Positions 7,990-16,749 of a stretch of 64,000 nt of DNA are shown one piece after another. The position numbers were made by a program, and so were the translations under genes. Positions within the stretch are counted from its first letter, which is position 1. The number at the start of each line of letters is the position of its first letter. The notes below the pieces were generated by a model. That model was given only the letters and a program-made list of their open reading frames with translations, was not told the origin of the DNA and ran no database searches. Origin of the DNA: Maridesulfovibrio sp050916235 (lineage in GTDB: Bacteria; Desulfobacterota; Desulfovibrionia; Desulfovibrionales; Desulfovibrionaceae); contig NZ_CP104854.1 of the NCBI RefSeq assembly GCF_050916235.1, positions 1,674,001-1,738,000 on the forward strand, read 5' to 3'.

Positions 7990-9300
7990 CTACCAGGCGT
8001 CTCCCAACAGCCTGTCGACCGTGATCGCCACCGCACTTCTTACTGATAGATGGTTGTATCCGTCCATGAAGCGGATAGGTCTTATACTGCCCGCAGCCAT
8101 TTCGAGAATTTCGGGGGCCAACCCGTGTCCTGTACCGAAGACCAGAAGAACCGGGTTATCCTCAAGCAACCCACGAACATGGTTCATGGTCATGCTGCCT
8201 GCACCCCGTGCACTGGTGGTCACCAGTATCGGCTTCTTACCCGTTCCCGACTCAATATGCTCCACCGCATCGAGCAGGGAATCTTTCACACTCACCTTGG
8301 AAAATGCAGCAGCCCGGTCAGGATTGAACCTGCTGCCCGGCCCCGAGGTCCAGTGAGAAATAATTCTGTAAGCCAGTTTCTTCTGATCCTCGATGGGAGT
8401 CACCGCAAAAAATCCGCTGATTGAGTAGGAGCGGGAAACGCGGGACATATCGTGAATATCGAGGTTTGTCAAAGAAACAGCGGCCTTTTCCCCAAATTTA
8501 TTTAGCACCGGGTAGTGCACTAGAGCCATATAAAGATTTTTTCCCAAACGTTTCCGAGGGATTGTGCGCAAATAACGCACGTCATCTTTTTTTAACCCTT
8601 CAGCTTCAGCCAGAATCTCAGGTCGTGCTTCAAGAGTCACTTCCAGAGACTGTTTGCGTCTCCACTCCTCGATCAGGGCATGGTTCCCTGAAGACAGCAC
8701 TTCCGGAACATCCAGCCCTGCATAACTGGGCGGACGCGTGTAGTGCGGATACTCGAGAAGCCCTGAGGAAAAGCTTTCCTCGGTTCCGGATTCGGAATGA
8801 CCCATAAAATCCGGCAGAAGACGGGCTACAGCTTCAATAAGGCACAGGGCCCCGGCTTCACCTCCGTTGAGCACGAAATCGCCGACAGAAACAAGCTCAA
8901 CGGGAAAAATATCTTCAAAACGGGCGTCAATACCTTCGTACCTTCCGCAGACGAGGGTCAGCTCCTCTTCCTTGGAAAGTTCAACCGCCATTTTCTGGGT
9001 CAGCGGGCGTCCTTTGGGGGAAAGCATTATAAGACGCTTCCCGGCGGGACATCCTCCCTCTCTGGCGGGCTTTATTCCCACGGAATCCAGGGCCCTGGCA
9101 ATAGGGTCAATGAACATGACCATGCCCGGTCCGCCTCCGTAGGGACGATCATCGACGCTTTTATGCCTGTCCTCGGTAAACTCCCTGGGATCGACCTTGC
9201 TGAAGGATACAATACCCTTCTCAACAGCCTTGCCCATGAGCCCGTGCGACAGCGGGGAATCGAAAAATTCCGGAAAGAGTGAGACCAGATTAAATTTCAC
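7990..9300 (-). CDS. trmD: tRNA (guanine-37-N1)-methyltransferase TrmD fused to a second SPOUT-type RNA methyltransferase domain
   Basis: 436 residues, far longer than ordinary TrmD (about 240-250). Residues 1-245 are TrmD: MKFNLVSLFPEFFDSPLSHG, RPYGGGPGMVM, LVCGRYEGIDARF and VGDFVLNGGEAGAL. From about residue 255 a second module begins (YMALVHYPVLNKFGEKAA, LDIHDMSRVSRSY) and ends with knot-type motifs VFGTGHGLAPEIL and YNHLSVRSAVAI. This resembles the PF09936/COG4752 SAM-dependent RNA methyltransferase family, from memory of the family. TrmD makes m1G37 in tRNA; the target of the second domain is not evident. Confidence 0.93.
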   Translation of the reverse strand: MKFNLVSLFPEFFDSPLSHGLMGKAVEKGIVSFSKVDPREFTEDRHKSVDDRPYGGGPGMVMFIDPIARALDSVGIKPAREGGCPAGKRLIMLSPKGRPLTQKMAVELSKEEELTLVCGRYEGIDARFEDIFPVELVSVGDFVLNGGEAGALCLIEAVARLLPDFMGHSESGTEESFSSGLLEYPHYTRPPSYAGLDVPEVLSSGNHALIEEWRRKQSLEVTLEARPEILAEAEGLKKDDVRYLRTIPRKRLGKNLYMALVHYPVLNKFGEKAAVSLTNLDIHDMSRVSRSYSISGFFAVTPIEDQKKLAYRIISHWTSGPGSRFNPDRAAAFSKVSVKDSLLDAVEHIESGTGKKPILVTTSARGAGSMTMNHVRGLLEDNPVLLVFGTGHGLAPEILEMAAGSIRPIRFMDGYNHLSVRSAVAITVDRLLGDAW

Positions 9301-9336
9301 TTTAAAGCCTTGAATTTAAAAGAATGCCACTCTGAC

Positions 9337-9870
9337 CTACTTCTTCGGTTCCTTCAGGTAGATGTCGAGCAACCCTTCGGGAGGCTCAATAACCACCTTC
9401 TCCGTATCCAGATCAACGGACAGCACAAATTCCTCAACAGCGGGGAAAAGGATCTCCTTCCCTGCCGTGGAGGTTATTACCCAGGTCTCCTGACCCGGTG
9501 CAAGAATGAAGTTCGAAATGGTTCCAACCACAGTCCCGTCTTCAAGCTCGACGCTCATGCCTTCAAGCTCGTACATGTAGACCTCGTCATCATCCGCCTG
9601 GGGAAGATCGGCCTCACGCACCATGATTTCCATGCCACGCAAAATTTCCGCCTGGTCACGTCCGTCAATGCCTTCGAAGGTCAGGAGCACGCGCCCCTTG
9701 TGGGTCCGGAAAGACCGCACAACAAAACGACGGGGTTTCTGTCCTTTCTTGGCCAGATAGAGACAGGGGACCTCGTCGAAAAGAAAAGGGGAGTCCGCAT
9801 GGGATTCAATGCAAACCTCCCCCCTGAGTCCATGTGGTTTGACCACTTCGGCAACTACGAGCATTTCCAT
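9337..9870 (-). CDS. rimM: ribosome maturation factor RimM
   Basis: 177 residues. The RimM N-terminal domain shows VVAEVVKPHGLRGEVCIESH and later RGMEIMVREADLP, and the C-terminal PRC-barrel shows YMYELEGMSVELEDGTVVGTI and ILFPAVEEFVLSVD. RimM helps mature the 30S head. It sits between khpA and trmD, the usual place. Confidence 0.96.
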   Translation of the reverse strand: MEMLVVAEVVKPHGLRGEVCIESHADSPFLFDEVPCLYLAKKGQKPRRFVVRSFRTHKGRVLLTFEGIDGRDQAEILRGMEIMVREADLPQADDDEVYMYELEGMSVELEDGTVVGTISNFILAPGQETWVITSTAGKEILFPAVEEFVLSVDLDTEKVVIEPPEGLLDIYLKEPKK

Positions 9871-9899
9871 AGCGGCCTGCTTTTGGTCGGGTTCTTATT

Positions 9900-10133
9900 C
9901 TATTCCAGAATTTCCAGAACAGAACGTTTTCTTACCTTGGTAGATGCAGCCCCAAGCAGAGTTCTCATTGCACGGGCAGTACGTCCCTGCTTGCCTATAA
10001 CCTTGCCGAGGTCTTCTTTAGCAACCTTGAGCTCGATTACAGAGGTCTGTTCCCCCTCGATCTCGGTGACAACGACTTCTTCCGGATTGTCAACAAGCGA
10101 TTTCGCGATGTATTCAACTAAATCCTTCAACAT
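9900..10133 (-). CDS. khpA: KH-domain RNA-binding protein KhpA
   Basis: 77 residues forming one KH domain with the GxxG loop in LGKVIGKQGRTARAMRTLL. The family (formerly YlqC) is regularly found between rpsP and rimM, as here. It binds RNA, in some bacteria with a KhpB partner. No khpB is visible in the window. Confidence 0.95.
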   Translation of the reverse strand: MLKDLVEYIAKSLVDNPEEVVVTEIEGEQTSVIELKVAKEDLGKVIGKQGRTARAMRTLLGAASTKVRKRSVLEILE

Positions 10134-10211
10134 GCCAACAACCTCCGCTTCTGATTTCGAATGTGTACCGTGAGTAGTGAAGAAGAATTCGAACCTTGGT
10201 AAGAACGAACC

Positions 10212-10448
10212 TTAGGAATTGGCTTTGAGAAGAGATTTTACAGTGCTGGAAGCCTCTGCGCCTCTTTCAAGCCACTTCTCCACTTTTTCCTTGTCGATTT
10301 TAACTTCTGCAGGCTCAACCATGGGGTTGTAGTAACCTACATAATCCAGAGGACGACCGTCGCGTCTGGTTTCGCTGTTAACTGCTACAATGCGGTAAAA
10401 AGGGCGTTTTTTGGAACCCCTACGGGTCAATCTGAGTTTAATAGCCAT
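10212..10448 (-). CDS. rpsP: 30S ribosomal protein S16
   Basis: 78 residues, with MAIKLRLTRRGSKKRPFYRI followed by DGRPLDYVGYYNP, the S16 signature. It is an early assembly protein of the small subunit. It lies 69 bp downstream of ffh and heads the rpsP-khpA-rimM-trmD-rplS set. Confidence 0.98.
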   Translation of the reverse strand: MAIKLRLTRRGSKKRPFYRIVAVNSETRRDGRPLDYVGYYNPMVEPAEVKIDKEKVEKWLERGAEASSTVKSLLKANS

Positions 10449-10517
10449 AGTTACTTTCCCCCATATAATCTTAAATTAAGTGGTTCGTTAATAAATTGCA
10501 AGCAGTGCCCGTAAAAA

Positions 10518-12035
10518 TTATTTCTTCTTTTTCTTACGGGTCTGCTTATTGAGCTTTTTCTTCTTGCGGGCCAGAAGGGTTTTCTTGCTCTTCTCCCTTG
10601 AAGACGAGGACATACCCTCCATTCCTTCAAGGCCTTCCAAGCCTTCCATGCCGGGCATTCCCGGCATACCTGCCCCGCCGCCAAGTCCGGGCATTCCGGG
10701 CAGATTCGGCATCTTGGGCATTTTGCCCATTCCACCTTTTCCGCCCATCATTTTCTTCATCATCTTGCTCATCTGATCAAAATTCTTGAGCATCTGATTG
10801 ACTTCCTGGACGTCCACGCCGGAACCTTTGGCAACCCTGGCCCTGCGGCTGGGGTTGATAAGCTTGGGATTCCTGCGCTCTTCCATGGTCATGGACGAGA
10901 TGATGGCTTCTATCCGTTTCAGCTCCTTGTCCGGGATTTCCAGATCACCGAGCTGCTTGGTCAGCCCGCCGAGTCCGGGAATCATCTTCATGATGGAACT
11001 CATGGAGCCGATCTTTTTCATTCTGCGCATCTGGGTGCGGAAGTCCTCAAGGTCGAACTCGGCCTTGCGGAACTTTTCAGTAAGCCTTTCAGCTTCTCCC
11101 TCTTCCATCACGGCCTGGGCCTTCTCGATCAGGGACAGTACGTCCCCCATGCCGAGAATTCGCGAAGCGGCCCGGTCAGGATAGAAAAGTTCAAGTTCGG
11201 AAAGCTTTTCACCCACGCCGACGAATTTTACGGACTTACCGGTGACTGACTTGATGGAGAGCGCCGCACCGCCTCGGGCATCACCATCCATTTTGGTAAG
11301 GACTACACCGGTAACATCGAGTTTTTCGTCGAAAGTGGAAGCCACGTTGACAGCGTCCTGCCCTGTCATCGCGTCAGCCACGAAAAGAATTTCATCAGGT
11401 GCACATTCCCGTTTGATGGAAGCAAGCTCCTCCATCAGGGGTTCGTCAATGTGCAGACGTCCCGCGGTATCGAAAAGCAGGACATCACAGCCCAGCTCTT
11501 CCGCCTTGACCATTGCGTCGCGGCAGATGTCCACCGGATTCATATCCGTGGTGGAAGGATACGCAGGCATGTCAAGCTGCTTGGCCAGTACATGAAGCTG
11601 GTCGATTGCAGCAGGACGGTAGACGTCGGCAGGAACGAGGTAAGGCTTAAACTTCTTGCGCCGCAGATACAAGGCAATCTTCGCCGAAGAAGTTGTTTTA
11701 CCGGACCCCTGAAGGCCGACCATCATAATTTTGGAAAGCTTGCCCTTGGTAAGGTTCAATCCCTCCTGCTCGCCGCCCAGCAGTTCCACAAGTTCGTCAT
11801 TGACGACCTTGATTACCTGCTGGCCCGGAGAAAGGGATTTCTGGACCTCCTGCCCGAGAGCGCGTTCCTTGACCTTCTCCACAAAATCTTTGACGACCTT
11901 GTAGTTTACGTCCGCTTCGAGAAGGGCAAGACGCACTTCACGCAGGCCCGTCTGGATGTTTTTCTCATCCAGTCGTCCCTGCCCCTTGAAATTTTTAAAG
12001 GCTTCGGAAAGTCTATCTGATAGGCTGTCGAACAA
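10518..12035 (-). CDS. ffh: signal recognition particle protein Ffh
   Basis: 505 residues. The N domain is followed by the GTPase G domain (GLQGSGKTTSSAK P-loop, DTAGRLHID, TKMDGDARGGAALS) and the methionine-rich M domain with PGLGGLTKQLGD and SRRARVAKGSG. The tail is unusually rich in Met, Gly and Pro (several GMPGM-type repeats) and ends in a Lys/Arg-rich stretch. The start codon is TTG at 12035, with no better ATG. Ffh binds SRP RNA and signal peptides and targets proteins to FtsY. No SRP RNA gene was recognised nearby. Confidence 0.97.
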   Translation of the reverse strand: MFDSLSDRLSEAFKNFKGQGRLDEKNIQTGLREVRLALLEADVNYKVVKDFVEKVKERALGQEVQKSLSPGQQVIKVVNDELVELLGGEQEGLNLTKGKLSKIMMVGLQGSGKTTSSAKIALYLRRKKFKPYLVPADVYRPAAIDQLHVLAKQLDMPAYPSTTDMNPVDICRDAMVKAEELGCDVLLFDTAGRLHIDEPLMEELASIKRECAPDEILFVADAMTGQDAVNVASTFDEKLDVTGVVLTKMDGDARGGAALSIKSVTGKSVKFVGVGEKLSELELFYPDRAASRILGMGDVLSLIEKAQAVMEEGEAERLTEKFRKAEFDLEDFRTQMRRMKKIGSMSSIMKMIPGLGGLTKQLGDLEIPDKELKRIEAIISSMTMEERRNPKLINPSRRARVAKGSGVDVQEVNQMLKNFDQMSKMMKKMMGGKGGMGKMPKMPNLPGMPGLGGGAGMPGMPGMEGLEGLEGMEGMSSSSREKSKKTLLARKKKKLNKQTRKKKKK

Positions 12036-12312
12036 TTGTCTTACTCCGCCGGCTAAGCATTTTCATCGCAATCTGGACCGCAAAGCTCCACCTTTTCAGT
12101 CCGAAACGGATTGCTTAAAGAAAGGGGTTGTCTGTTAAAGCTTTTACCCACCCAAGTCAAGTGAAGACTCATATCAACTTTTTTGAAAATCACAAACACT
12201 TATCCGCAGAGTTCGAAATTTCATTGCTATATTGCTTGCTTTTTTCATAGCCTCCTTCCAATATCAGTAGATTGAAACTTTTCCGCCAGAGCCATGCAGA
12301 AGGAGACCAAGG

Positions 12313-12882
12313 ATGAAGAACATCGTTAAAGCAGAGGAATTCCAGCTTGTTGATCCCATGGGCAGAGTAAGGACAAGAATTTATCTTTCAGACGAAGGAA
12401 AAGTTGTTGCCGATGTTTATGATTCTTCCGGCGAAATCTGCAACAAGATAGACCTGCAGAAACCTCCGGTTCAGGGCCCGACAGCTCAGCAGCCCAAACA
12501 GTCCAACGGCAAGGAAAACCTGTCCCAGTGGCACACCAGAATCGCCAACGAAGTACAGCTCGGACAGTCCAAACTGCATGTGGGCTCCTACAAGCTCTAT
12601 ATCGACTTCATGGAAAACAACACCATGGCCAGCGGGAAATACCTCAATGAAGTCATTGAGGTTTCCGGCGAAATAGTTGAAGTGGTTGCCAAGGACTTCG
12701 GCAACCTGCGTATCGGACTCAAGGGCATGTCTAATTTCACCGCAGAAGTCATCTGCCACTTCACCGACGACCAGACCACCATAGTGAGCAACCTCAAGCC
12801 CGGACAAAAGGTGCGGGTTAAAGGAAAATGCACCGAGTTTGTCAACAAGAGAGTCAAAGTCTGGGGCTGCCACCTCGTATAA
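12313..12882 (+). CDS. OB-fold (tRNA_anti-like) protein, function unknown
   Basis: 189 residues in two parts. Residues 1-50 are a beta-rich segment (FQLVDPMGRVRTRIYLSDEG), a Gln/Pro/Lys linker follows, and about 75-189 form an OB-fold of the tRNA_anti-like type (LYIDFMENNTMASGKYLNEVIEVSGEIVEV ... GQKVRVKGKCTEFVNKRVKVWGC, broken here). There is no signal peptide. The start has an AAGGAG site (GAAGGAGACCAAGG). The OB-fold hints at nucleic-acid or ligand binding, but nothing specific can be assigned. Confidence 0.8.
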   Translation: MKNIVKAEEFQLVDPMGRVRTRIYLSDEGKVVADVYDSSGEICNKIDLQKPPVQGPTAQQPKQSNGKENLSQWHTRIANEVQLGQSKLHVGSYKLYIDFMENNTMASGKYLNEVIEVSGEIVEVVAKDFGNLRIGLKGMSNFTAEVICHFTDDQTTIVSNLKPGQKVRVKGKCTEFVNKRVKVWGCHLV

Positions 12883-12980
12883 CCGCACAAGGCGAATCGC
12901 CCTGCGGAAAACGCGATAGCCGCTCAATCATAGTTCGGCACGACAACCGGAACAACCCACTCAGCGCAACAAAAATCTAC

Positions 12981-14063
12981 ATGAAACAACTTCTCGATTC
13001 TCTCAAGTTCACCGCCGAAACATGCATAGACTGCGGCAGATGCAATTCCGAATGTCTTTTTCTAAGCGACATGGGATCCCCTGCCGCATTTGCACTGGAA
13101 GGGCTGTCCTCCGACGAGGCTCTCAACCGCAATGCAGTAAAAACATACGAGTGTTCCATGTGCGGACTCTGCTCCGCAGTCTGCCCTGTTGATGCCGAAC
13201 CGGCGGCCATGTTCGGCGGATTGCGCTTTCTGGCTCAGGAAAGAGGCCTTTTCGACCTCAAGCAATACTCACCGCTACTGAGCTACGAAAGAACTGGGCG
13301 GAGCTTCCTGTTCCGGGGCAGCATTATCCCCAAGGGATGCACAACCGCCTTTTTCCCCGGCTGCACTCTTCCGGCCCTTTTCCCAAGGGCGGTTAAAAAC
13401 GCCTTTGCCGCTCTCAGGCAAAATGACGCCAGTTTTGGACTGATTTTCAACTGCTGTTCCAAGCCCTCCAAGATGCTCGGACTTAAAGAGCGTCACGAAA
13501 CGGCGCTTTCCGGACTTGCCGCAGAGCTGCGTTGCAGAGGCATCAAACGCATAGTCACTTCCTGTCCCAATTGTCACGTAACCCTTAAGGAATACGGACC
13601 GGACTTCGAAGTCTCCTCCATTTTCGAGGAACTCCTCGAAAAGCAGATACCGACCAGGCCGTCATACCTGCAGCAAATTACAGTGCACGACCCCTGCGTC
13701 ATCAGGGACGAGCACTCAATCCACAGGGCAGTTCGCACACTGCTCACCCGCTCTGGCGCAGACATCACCGAGATGAAGCACTGCGGCAGCACAACAATAT
13801 GCTGCGGCGAGGGCGGGGCGGTCAATTTCCACAAACCGGCCAATGCGCAGGAATGGAGAAACAAACGCATTGCCGAGGCCCGGGAAACCGGACGGCCCAT
13901 GGTCAGCTACTGCGCCGGATGCGTCAATCAGCTCAATTCCGGACATCCGACAGTCCACCTTCTGGACCTGCTGATGGTTGAGCGAAATCAGATTCCGGAT
14001 CTGCGAGGATTCCCCAGGAACTATATCAACCGGCTGATCCTGAAACACACTGCAGGAAGGTGA
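12981..14063 (+). CDS. heterodisulfide reductase D/GlpC-like iron-sulfur protein with CCG domains
   Basis: 360 residues from the ATG at 12981. Two 4Fe-4S ferredoxin motifs come first (CIDCGRCNSEC, then CSMCGLCSAVCP). Two cysteine-rich CCG domains follow: FFPGCTLPALFPR with FNCCSKPSKMLG and SCPNCHVTLKEYG, then VHDPCVIRDEHS with TTICCGEGGAVNFHKP and SYCAGCVNQL. CCG domains in HdrB/HdrD bind an unusual iron-sulfur cluster at a disulfide-reducing site. It is probably a cytoplasmic electron-transfer protein. Partner and substrate are unknown; DsrK in this window is a distant relative. Confidence 0.88.
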   Translation: MKQLLDSLKFTAETCIDCGRCNSECLFLSDMGSPAAFALEGLSSDEALNRNAVKTYECSMCGLCSAVCPVDAEPAAMFGGLRFLAQERGLFDLKQYSPLLSYERTGRSFLFRGSIIPKGCTTAFFPGCTLPALFPRAVKNAFAALRQNDASFGLIFNCCSKPSKMLGLKERHETALSGLAAELRCRGIKRIVTSCPNCHVTLKEYGPDFEVSSIFEELLEKQIPTRPSYLQQITVHDPCVIRDEHSIHRAVRTLLTRSGADITEMKHCGSTTICCGEGGAVNFHKPANAQEWRNKRIAEARETGRPMVSYCAGCVNQLNSGHPTVHLLDLLMVERNQIPDLRGFPRNYINRLILKHTAGR

Positions 14064-14148
14064 TGACCCGTGAATTATTCAGGGACAGCTTATTTTTTTC
14101 GGTCTCAACTCTTCTAATCCTTTACAGATACATGTAACAGACTCATCA

Positions 14149-15312
14149 ATGAGATCGGACAACACTGCCATAACCGCAGCGGAATTTCCGCTGGCCCTGT
14201 TCATGCTCGGCATGCCGCTGATTCTGGCTGCATACAGCCTGAGCGGCCTTGTCGCACCTGCGAACACGGCAGACGTTCTCATGACCGGCCTTGCCGTACT
14301 CGGATTTATTGCGGAACCTTTCAGAGACCAAAAAAGCCCGGACATACCCCTTTGGATCAAAGCCGGAATTCCCGCCTTACTCATCACCTGCATATCTTTT
14401 CATTCATTTGCCAGATTCACGCCGCACCTTATGAGCCTGCTCCCCTTTCTGATGGAAGCAAAACCGTTGCTCTATCTGATGGTGACACTGCTGTGGGCGA
14501 GCATGTTTGGTATCCCGACTTCAAAACAGATCTCATTCTGGGCTCTTTGGCTGGCTATCCTGCTCAACGCAGAATTCTGGTATGGATTCCTTGAGCATAA
14601 TCTGGCAATCGAACCCAACATTCTGGGGCACTATACCCTGACCGGACCTTCACTGCTAGCCGGACTGTGTGCCACCCTGCATCATAAGCATGAAAACCGC
14701 ATTCAACGGCTGATCATACTTATTGGCATATTCTGTACACTCAGCCGGGACAACAGCCTGACTGCGGTATTGATTCTGCTCATGTTCGGCCCCAAAGGAC
14801 TCATCAAGAAATTCATCCTGATTCTGGTCCTGCTATTCTTCAGCTACGTTTCGCTGATTCCGCAGGACATGACCATGCTCAACCGCAATGACCTTCCACA
14901 ATACTGGATATGGTTTGCAGTACTTGAGCTGCTTGCACGCAACCCGATGCTGCTGCTGACAGGCTTCCCCCTCTCGGTACCGGTCCCGCTTAGCGTTCCT
15001 GCATCCATATGGAACATCTGGCACGAACAGCACTATGTATGGACCGGCCAGGGCGTATACCTTTTCCATATAACCCCGCTCTGGCTGCATCTGATCACCG
15101 CATGGGGACTTGGAGGTATTGTCATTGCCGCCACCGCAGCCACTGCTTTTTATCGCCGCCATTCATCCGCAATGACTGCAGGGCTCTTAACAGCAGTTTT
15201 CATGACCGGGTTCTTTTCTCCGCTCATTTACAGCGGGCCATCCGCAATAGTTCTCTTCCTTGCCTTCACAAGTGCCACCCGTTCGGAAACACAGACTTTC
15301 AGCTTCGAGTAA
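14149..15312 (+). CDS. polytopic membrane protein, possibly O-antigen ligase/polymerase-like
   Basis: 387 residues with about ten hydrophobic segments spread over the whole length and few polar loops. The longest loop is near residues 240-310 (NRNDLPQYWIWFAVLELLARNP, broken here) and is followed by PLWLHLITAWGLGG. Overall layout, with late loop and a Gly-rich last helix, recalls the Wzy/WaaL O-antigen ligase superfamily, but no motif proves it. No glycosyltransferase is adjacent. It lies 85 bp after the CCG protein gene. Confidence 0.7.
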   Translation: MRSDNTAITAAEFPLALFMLGMPLILAAYSLSGLVAPANTADVLMTGLAVLGFIAEPFRDQKSPDIPLWIKAGIPALLITCISFHSFARFTPHLMSLLPFLMEAKPLLYLMVTLLWASMFGIPTSKQISFWALWLAILLNAEFWYGFLEHNLAIEPNILGHYTLTGPSLLAGLCATLHHKHENRIQRLIILIGIFCTLSRDNSLTAVLILLMFGPKGLIKKFILILVLLFFSYVSLIPQDMTMLNRNDLPQYWIWFAVLELLARNPMLLLTGFPLSVPVPLSVPASIWNIWHEQHYVWTGQGVYLFHITPLWLHLITAWGLGGIVIAATAATAFYRRHSSAMTAGLLTAVFMTGFFSPLIYSGPSAIVLFLAFTSATRSETQTFSFE

Positions 15313-15446
15313 TTCCCCCAACCGACACCGCTTTCCAGATATCCTGATCCTGACTTGCGCCTGAGATTTCTCCTCTTACGGAGTTGGGACTTAAACATCA
15401 CTTCCTGCACACGATACGATTACTTATTGAAATCTTTTTGCACACT

Positions 15447-15467
15447 TTTGTATTACGTTTGTATTAT
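15447..15467. promoter_or_regulatory. direct repeat TTTGTATTA(C/T), possible regulator sites
   Basis: TTTGTATTAC at 15447 and TTTGTATTAT at 15458 start exactly 11 bp apart, about one helical turn. The same sequence occurs as a full palindrome 90 bp downstream. The spacer from 15313 to 15624 is otherwise AT-rich and holds no gene that I can support. Confidence 0.5.
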
Positions 15468-15547
15468 CTATTTAATGCAAATATATTTCATTTTGAACAC
15501 TAAATTCGTCAATTTTCATTGTTTTTTAAGAATCAAAAAGATTAATT

Positions 15548-15570
15548 TTTGTATTACAAATGTATTGACA
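15548..15570 (+). promoter_or_regulatory. palindromic operator candidate next to a -35 element
   Basis: TTTGTA-T-TACAAA (15548-15560) is a perfect 13-bp dyad. Five bases on lies TTGACA (15565-15570), and 17 bp later TTTGAT (15588-15593) could be the -10 element. The small gene starts at 15625. A protein bound to the dyad would sit at the upstream edge of RNA polymerase. Confidence 0.5.
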
Positions 15571-15624
15571 AACGAAGACAAATCATGTTTGATCCCTTCA
15601 AACACAGCAGGCAGAACAGATTGA

Positions 15625-15861
15625 ATGACTAGAAAAGTAAAATCCGTGCGGGTTCCTCTTGAACTGGAAACCCTGAATCTTTCAAAACTTATCCGAGAAT
15701 TTGAGAACTACCTCAGAGACTTGGAATCTGCGGCTTTGTTGAGGAATGACGGAAACCCTGAGGCTGCTGAAGCCCTGATCAAGGCAAGGCAGATTGACCT
15801 GGGGAAAAGGATCGCGAAAATGATATGGGAAGCAAAAGCAGAATATGCTAAAATCAGTTAA
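15625..15861 (+). CDS. small hypothetical protein (78 aa), largely helical
   Basis: 78 residues, basic N-terminus (MTRKVKSVRVPLELETLN) followed by a strongly helical, charged body (LIREFENYLRDLESAALL, EALIKARQIDLGKRIAKMIW). No signal peptide, cysteine cluster or recognised motif is present. It is not evidently a classical DNA-binding fold, though its size and charge do not exclude one. Palindromes of the type TTTGTA-N-TACAAA stand on both sides of the gene, which suggests that its expression, and perhaps the next gene, is controlled by a dedicated regulator or by itself. Confidence 0.6.
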   Translation: MTRKVKSVRVPLELETLNLSKLIREFENYLRDLESAALLRNDGNPEAAEALIKARQIDLGKRIAKMIWEAKAEYAKIS

Positions 15862-15890
15862 GTTCTGCTATGTAAGACATTCTGAAATAT

Positions 15891-15906
15891 GTTTGTAATA
15901 CAAAAC
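15891..15906. promoter_or_regulatory. second palindromic operator candidate
   Basis: GTTTGTAATACAAAAC contains TTTGTA-A-TACAAA, the same dyad as at 15548. It lies between the 78-residue gene and the thioesterase gene, 31 bp before the latter's start. Confidence 0.5.
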
Positions 15907-15936
15907 CACATCATCAAACGCTATCAGGATTAAAAG

Positions 15937-16437
15937 ATGAAGCCGAAAAAAATCAGCGACAGCCGGACACTCATGACCTACCGGGTGCTGCCGCAGGACA
16001 CCAATCCGGCAGGCAATCTCCACGGGGGAGTGCTCCTGAAGCAGCTGGACCTTGTTGCGGCAACATGTGCCATGCGCCATGCCCGCAAACCGGTTGTAAC
16101 AGCCTCAATTGATCGCATGAATTTTCTTCGCCCGGCTTATGTGGGGGAATTGATCAGCCTTCACGCCAACGTGAATATGGTCGGGCGGACATCGATGGAG
16201 ATAGGAGTCCGGGTTGAAGCGGAAAATCTGCTGACCGGCGAAATCAGACATACAAATTCAGCCTATCTGACTTTTGTGGCCATGGGGGAAAATGGAAAGC
16301 CCACCACCGTGCCTCCGCTGATTCTGGAGACCGGTGTGGACCACAGGCGCAACCGCGAAGCCATTGAGCGCAGGGCAGTGCGCAAGGCTGAACGGCAGCG
16401 TGAAAGCGGCTCCGCAGAACAGGCGGAGAAAGAATAG
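15937..16437 (+). CDS. acyl-CoA thioesterase, hotdog fold (YciA/BACH type)
   Basis: 166 residues with a single hotdog domain: MTYRVLPQDTNPAGNLHGGVLLKQLDLVAA (broken here: the key part is PAGNLHGGVLLKQLD), then SIDRMNFLRPAYVGELISLHANV and SMEIGVRVEAEN. Asn/His/Gly in GNLHGG and the following Asp are typical of acyl-CoA hydrolases of the YciA/BACH group, which cleave acyl-CoA to acid and CoA. The C-terminal 30 residues are a charged Arg/Glu tail. Confidence 0.9.
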   Translation: MKPKKISDSRTLMTYRVLPQDTNPAGNLHGGVLLKQLDLVAATCAMRHARKPVVTASIDRMNFLRPAYVGELISLHANVNMVGRTSMEIGVRVEAENLLTGEIRHTNSAYLTFVAMGENGKPTTVPPLILETGVDHRRNREAIERRAVRKAERQRESGSAEQAEKE

Positions 16438-16537
16438 GTTAGCCAAAACAGCTCGAATTGATGCGGGGACCGTCCAAAGTCAGCCGAAGCCGCATCTTGC
16501 ATTGTAAGGAATGCAGCTACTCCGAGTCTGGTTTCTG

Positions 16538-16560
16538 GCCGGGAGCTCCACCCTCCCGGC
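16538..16560 (+). terminator. hairpin after thioesterase gene
   Basis: GCCGGGAG pairs perfectly with CTCCCGGC around a 7-nt loop, followed by AAAATTTC. A further GC-rich hairpin (GCCGGGA/TCCCGGT) follows around 16593-16618. There is no true T-run, so termination is probable from position only. The 312-bp spacer 16438-16749 holds only these hairpins and the one at 16653. Confidence 0.45.
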
Positions 16561-16652
16561 AAAATTTCGGCATCCTGCTCCTATGGCGTCCGGCCGGGAT
16601 TAAACCCGGTCCCGGTCGGACACCACGCCTTTTTTCGACACCATCAAAGGCC

Positions 16653-16693
16653 GGAAAGCCCCCGTTTTCGAAAATTCGAAACGGGGGCTTTCC
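16653..16693. terminator. bidirectional terminator-like hairpin
   Basis: GGAAAGCCCCCGTTT pairs with AAACGGGGGCTTTCC across a TTCGAAAATTCGAA loop that can itself pair. It separates the plus-strand thioesterase from the minus-strand DJ-1 gene, so it can serve both. Confidence 0.7.
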
Positions 16694-16749
16694 ACTTTAA
16701 TGACCTCGCGGTGATTTAAAAACCACTACTTCCGATAAATTGTTTTATT

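Noticed and set aside
16458..16700. 80-residue frame after the thioesterase gene
   Set aside because: It runs through three hairpins, has no ribosome binding site and shows no domain, so it is likely noncoding spacer.
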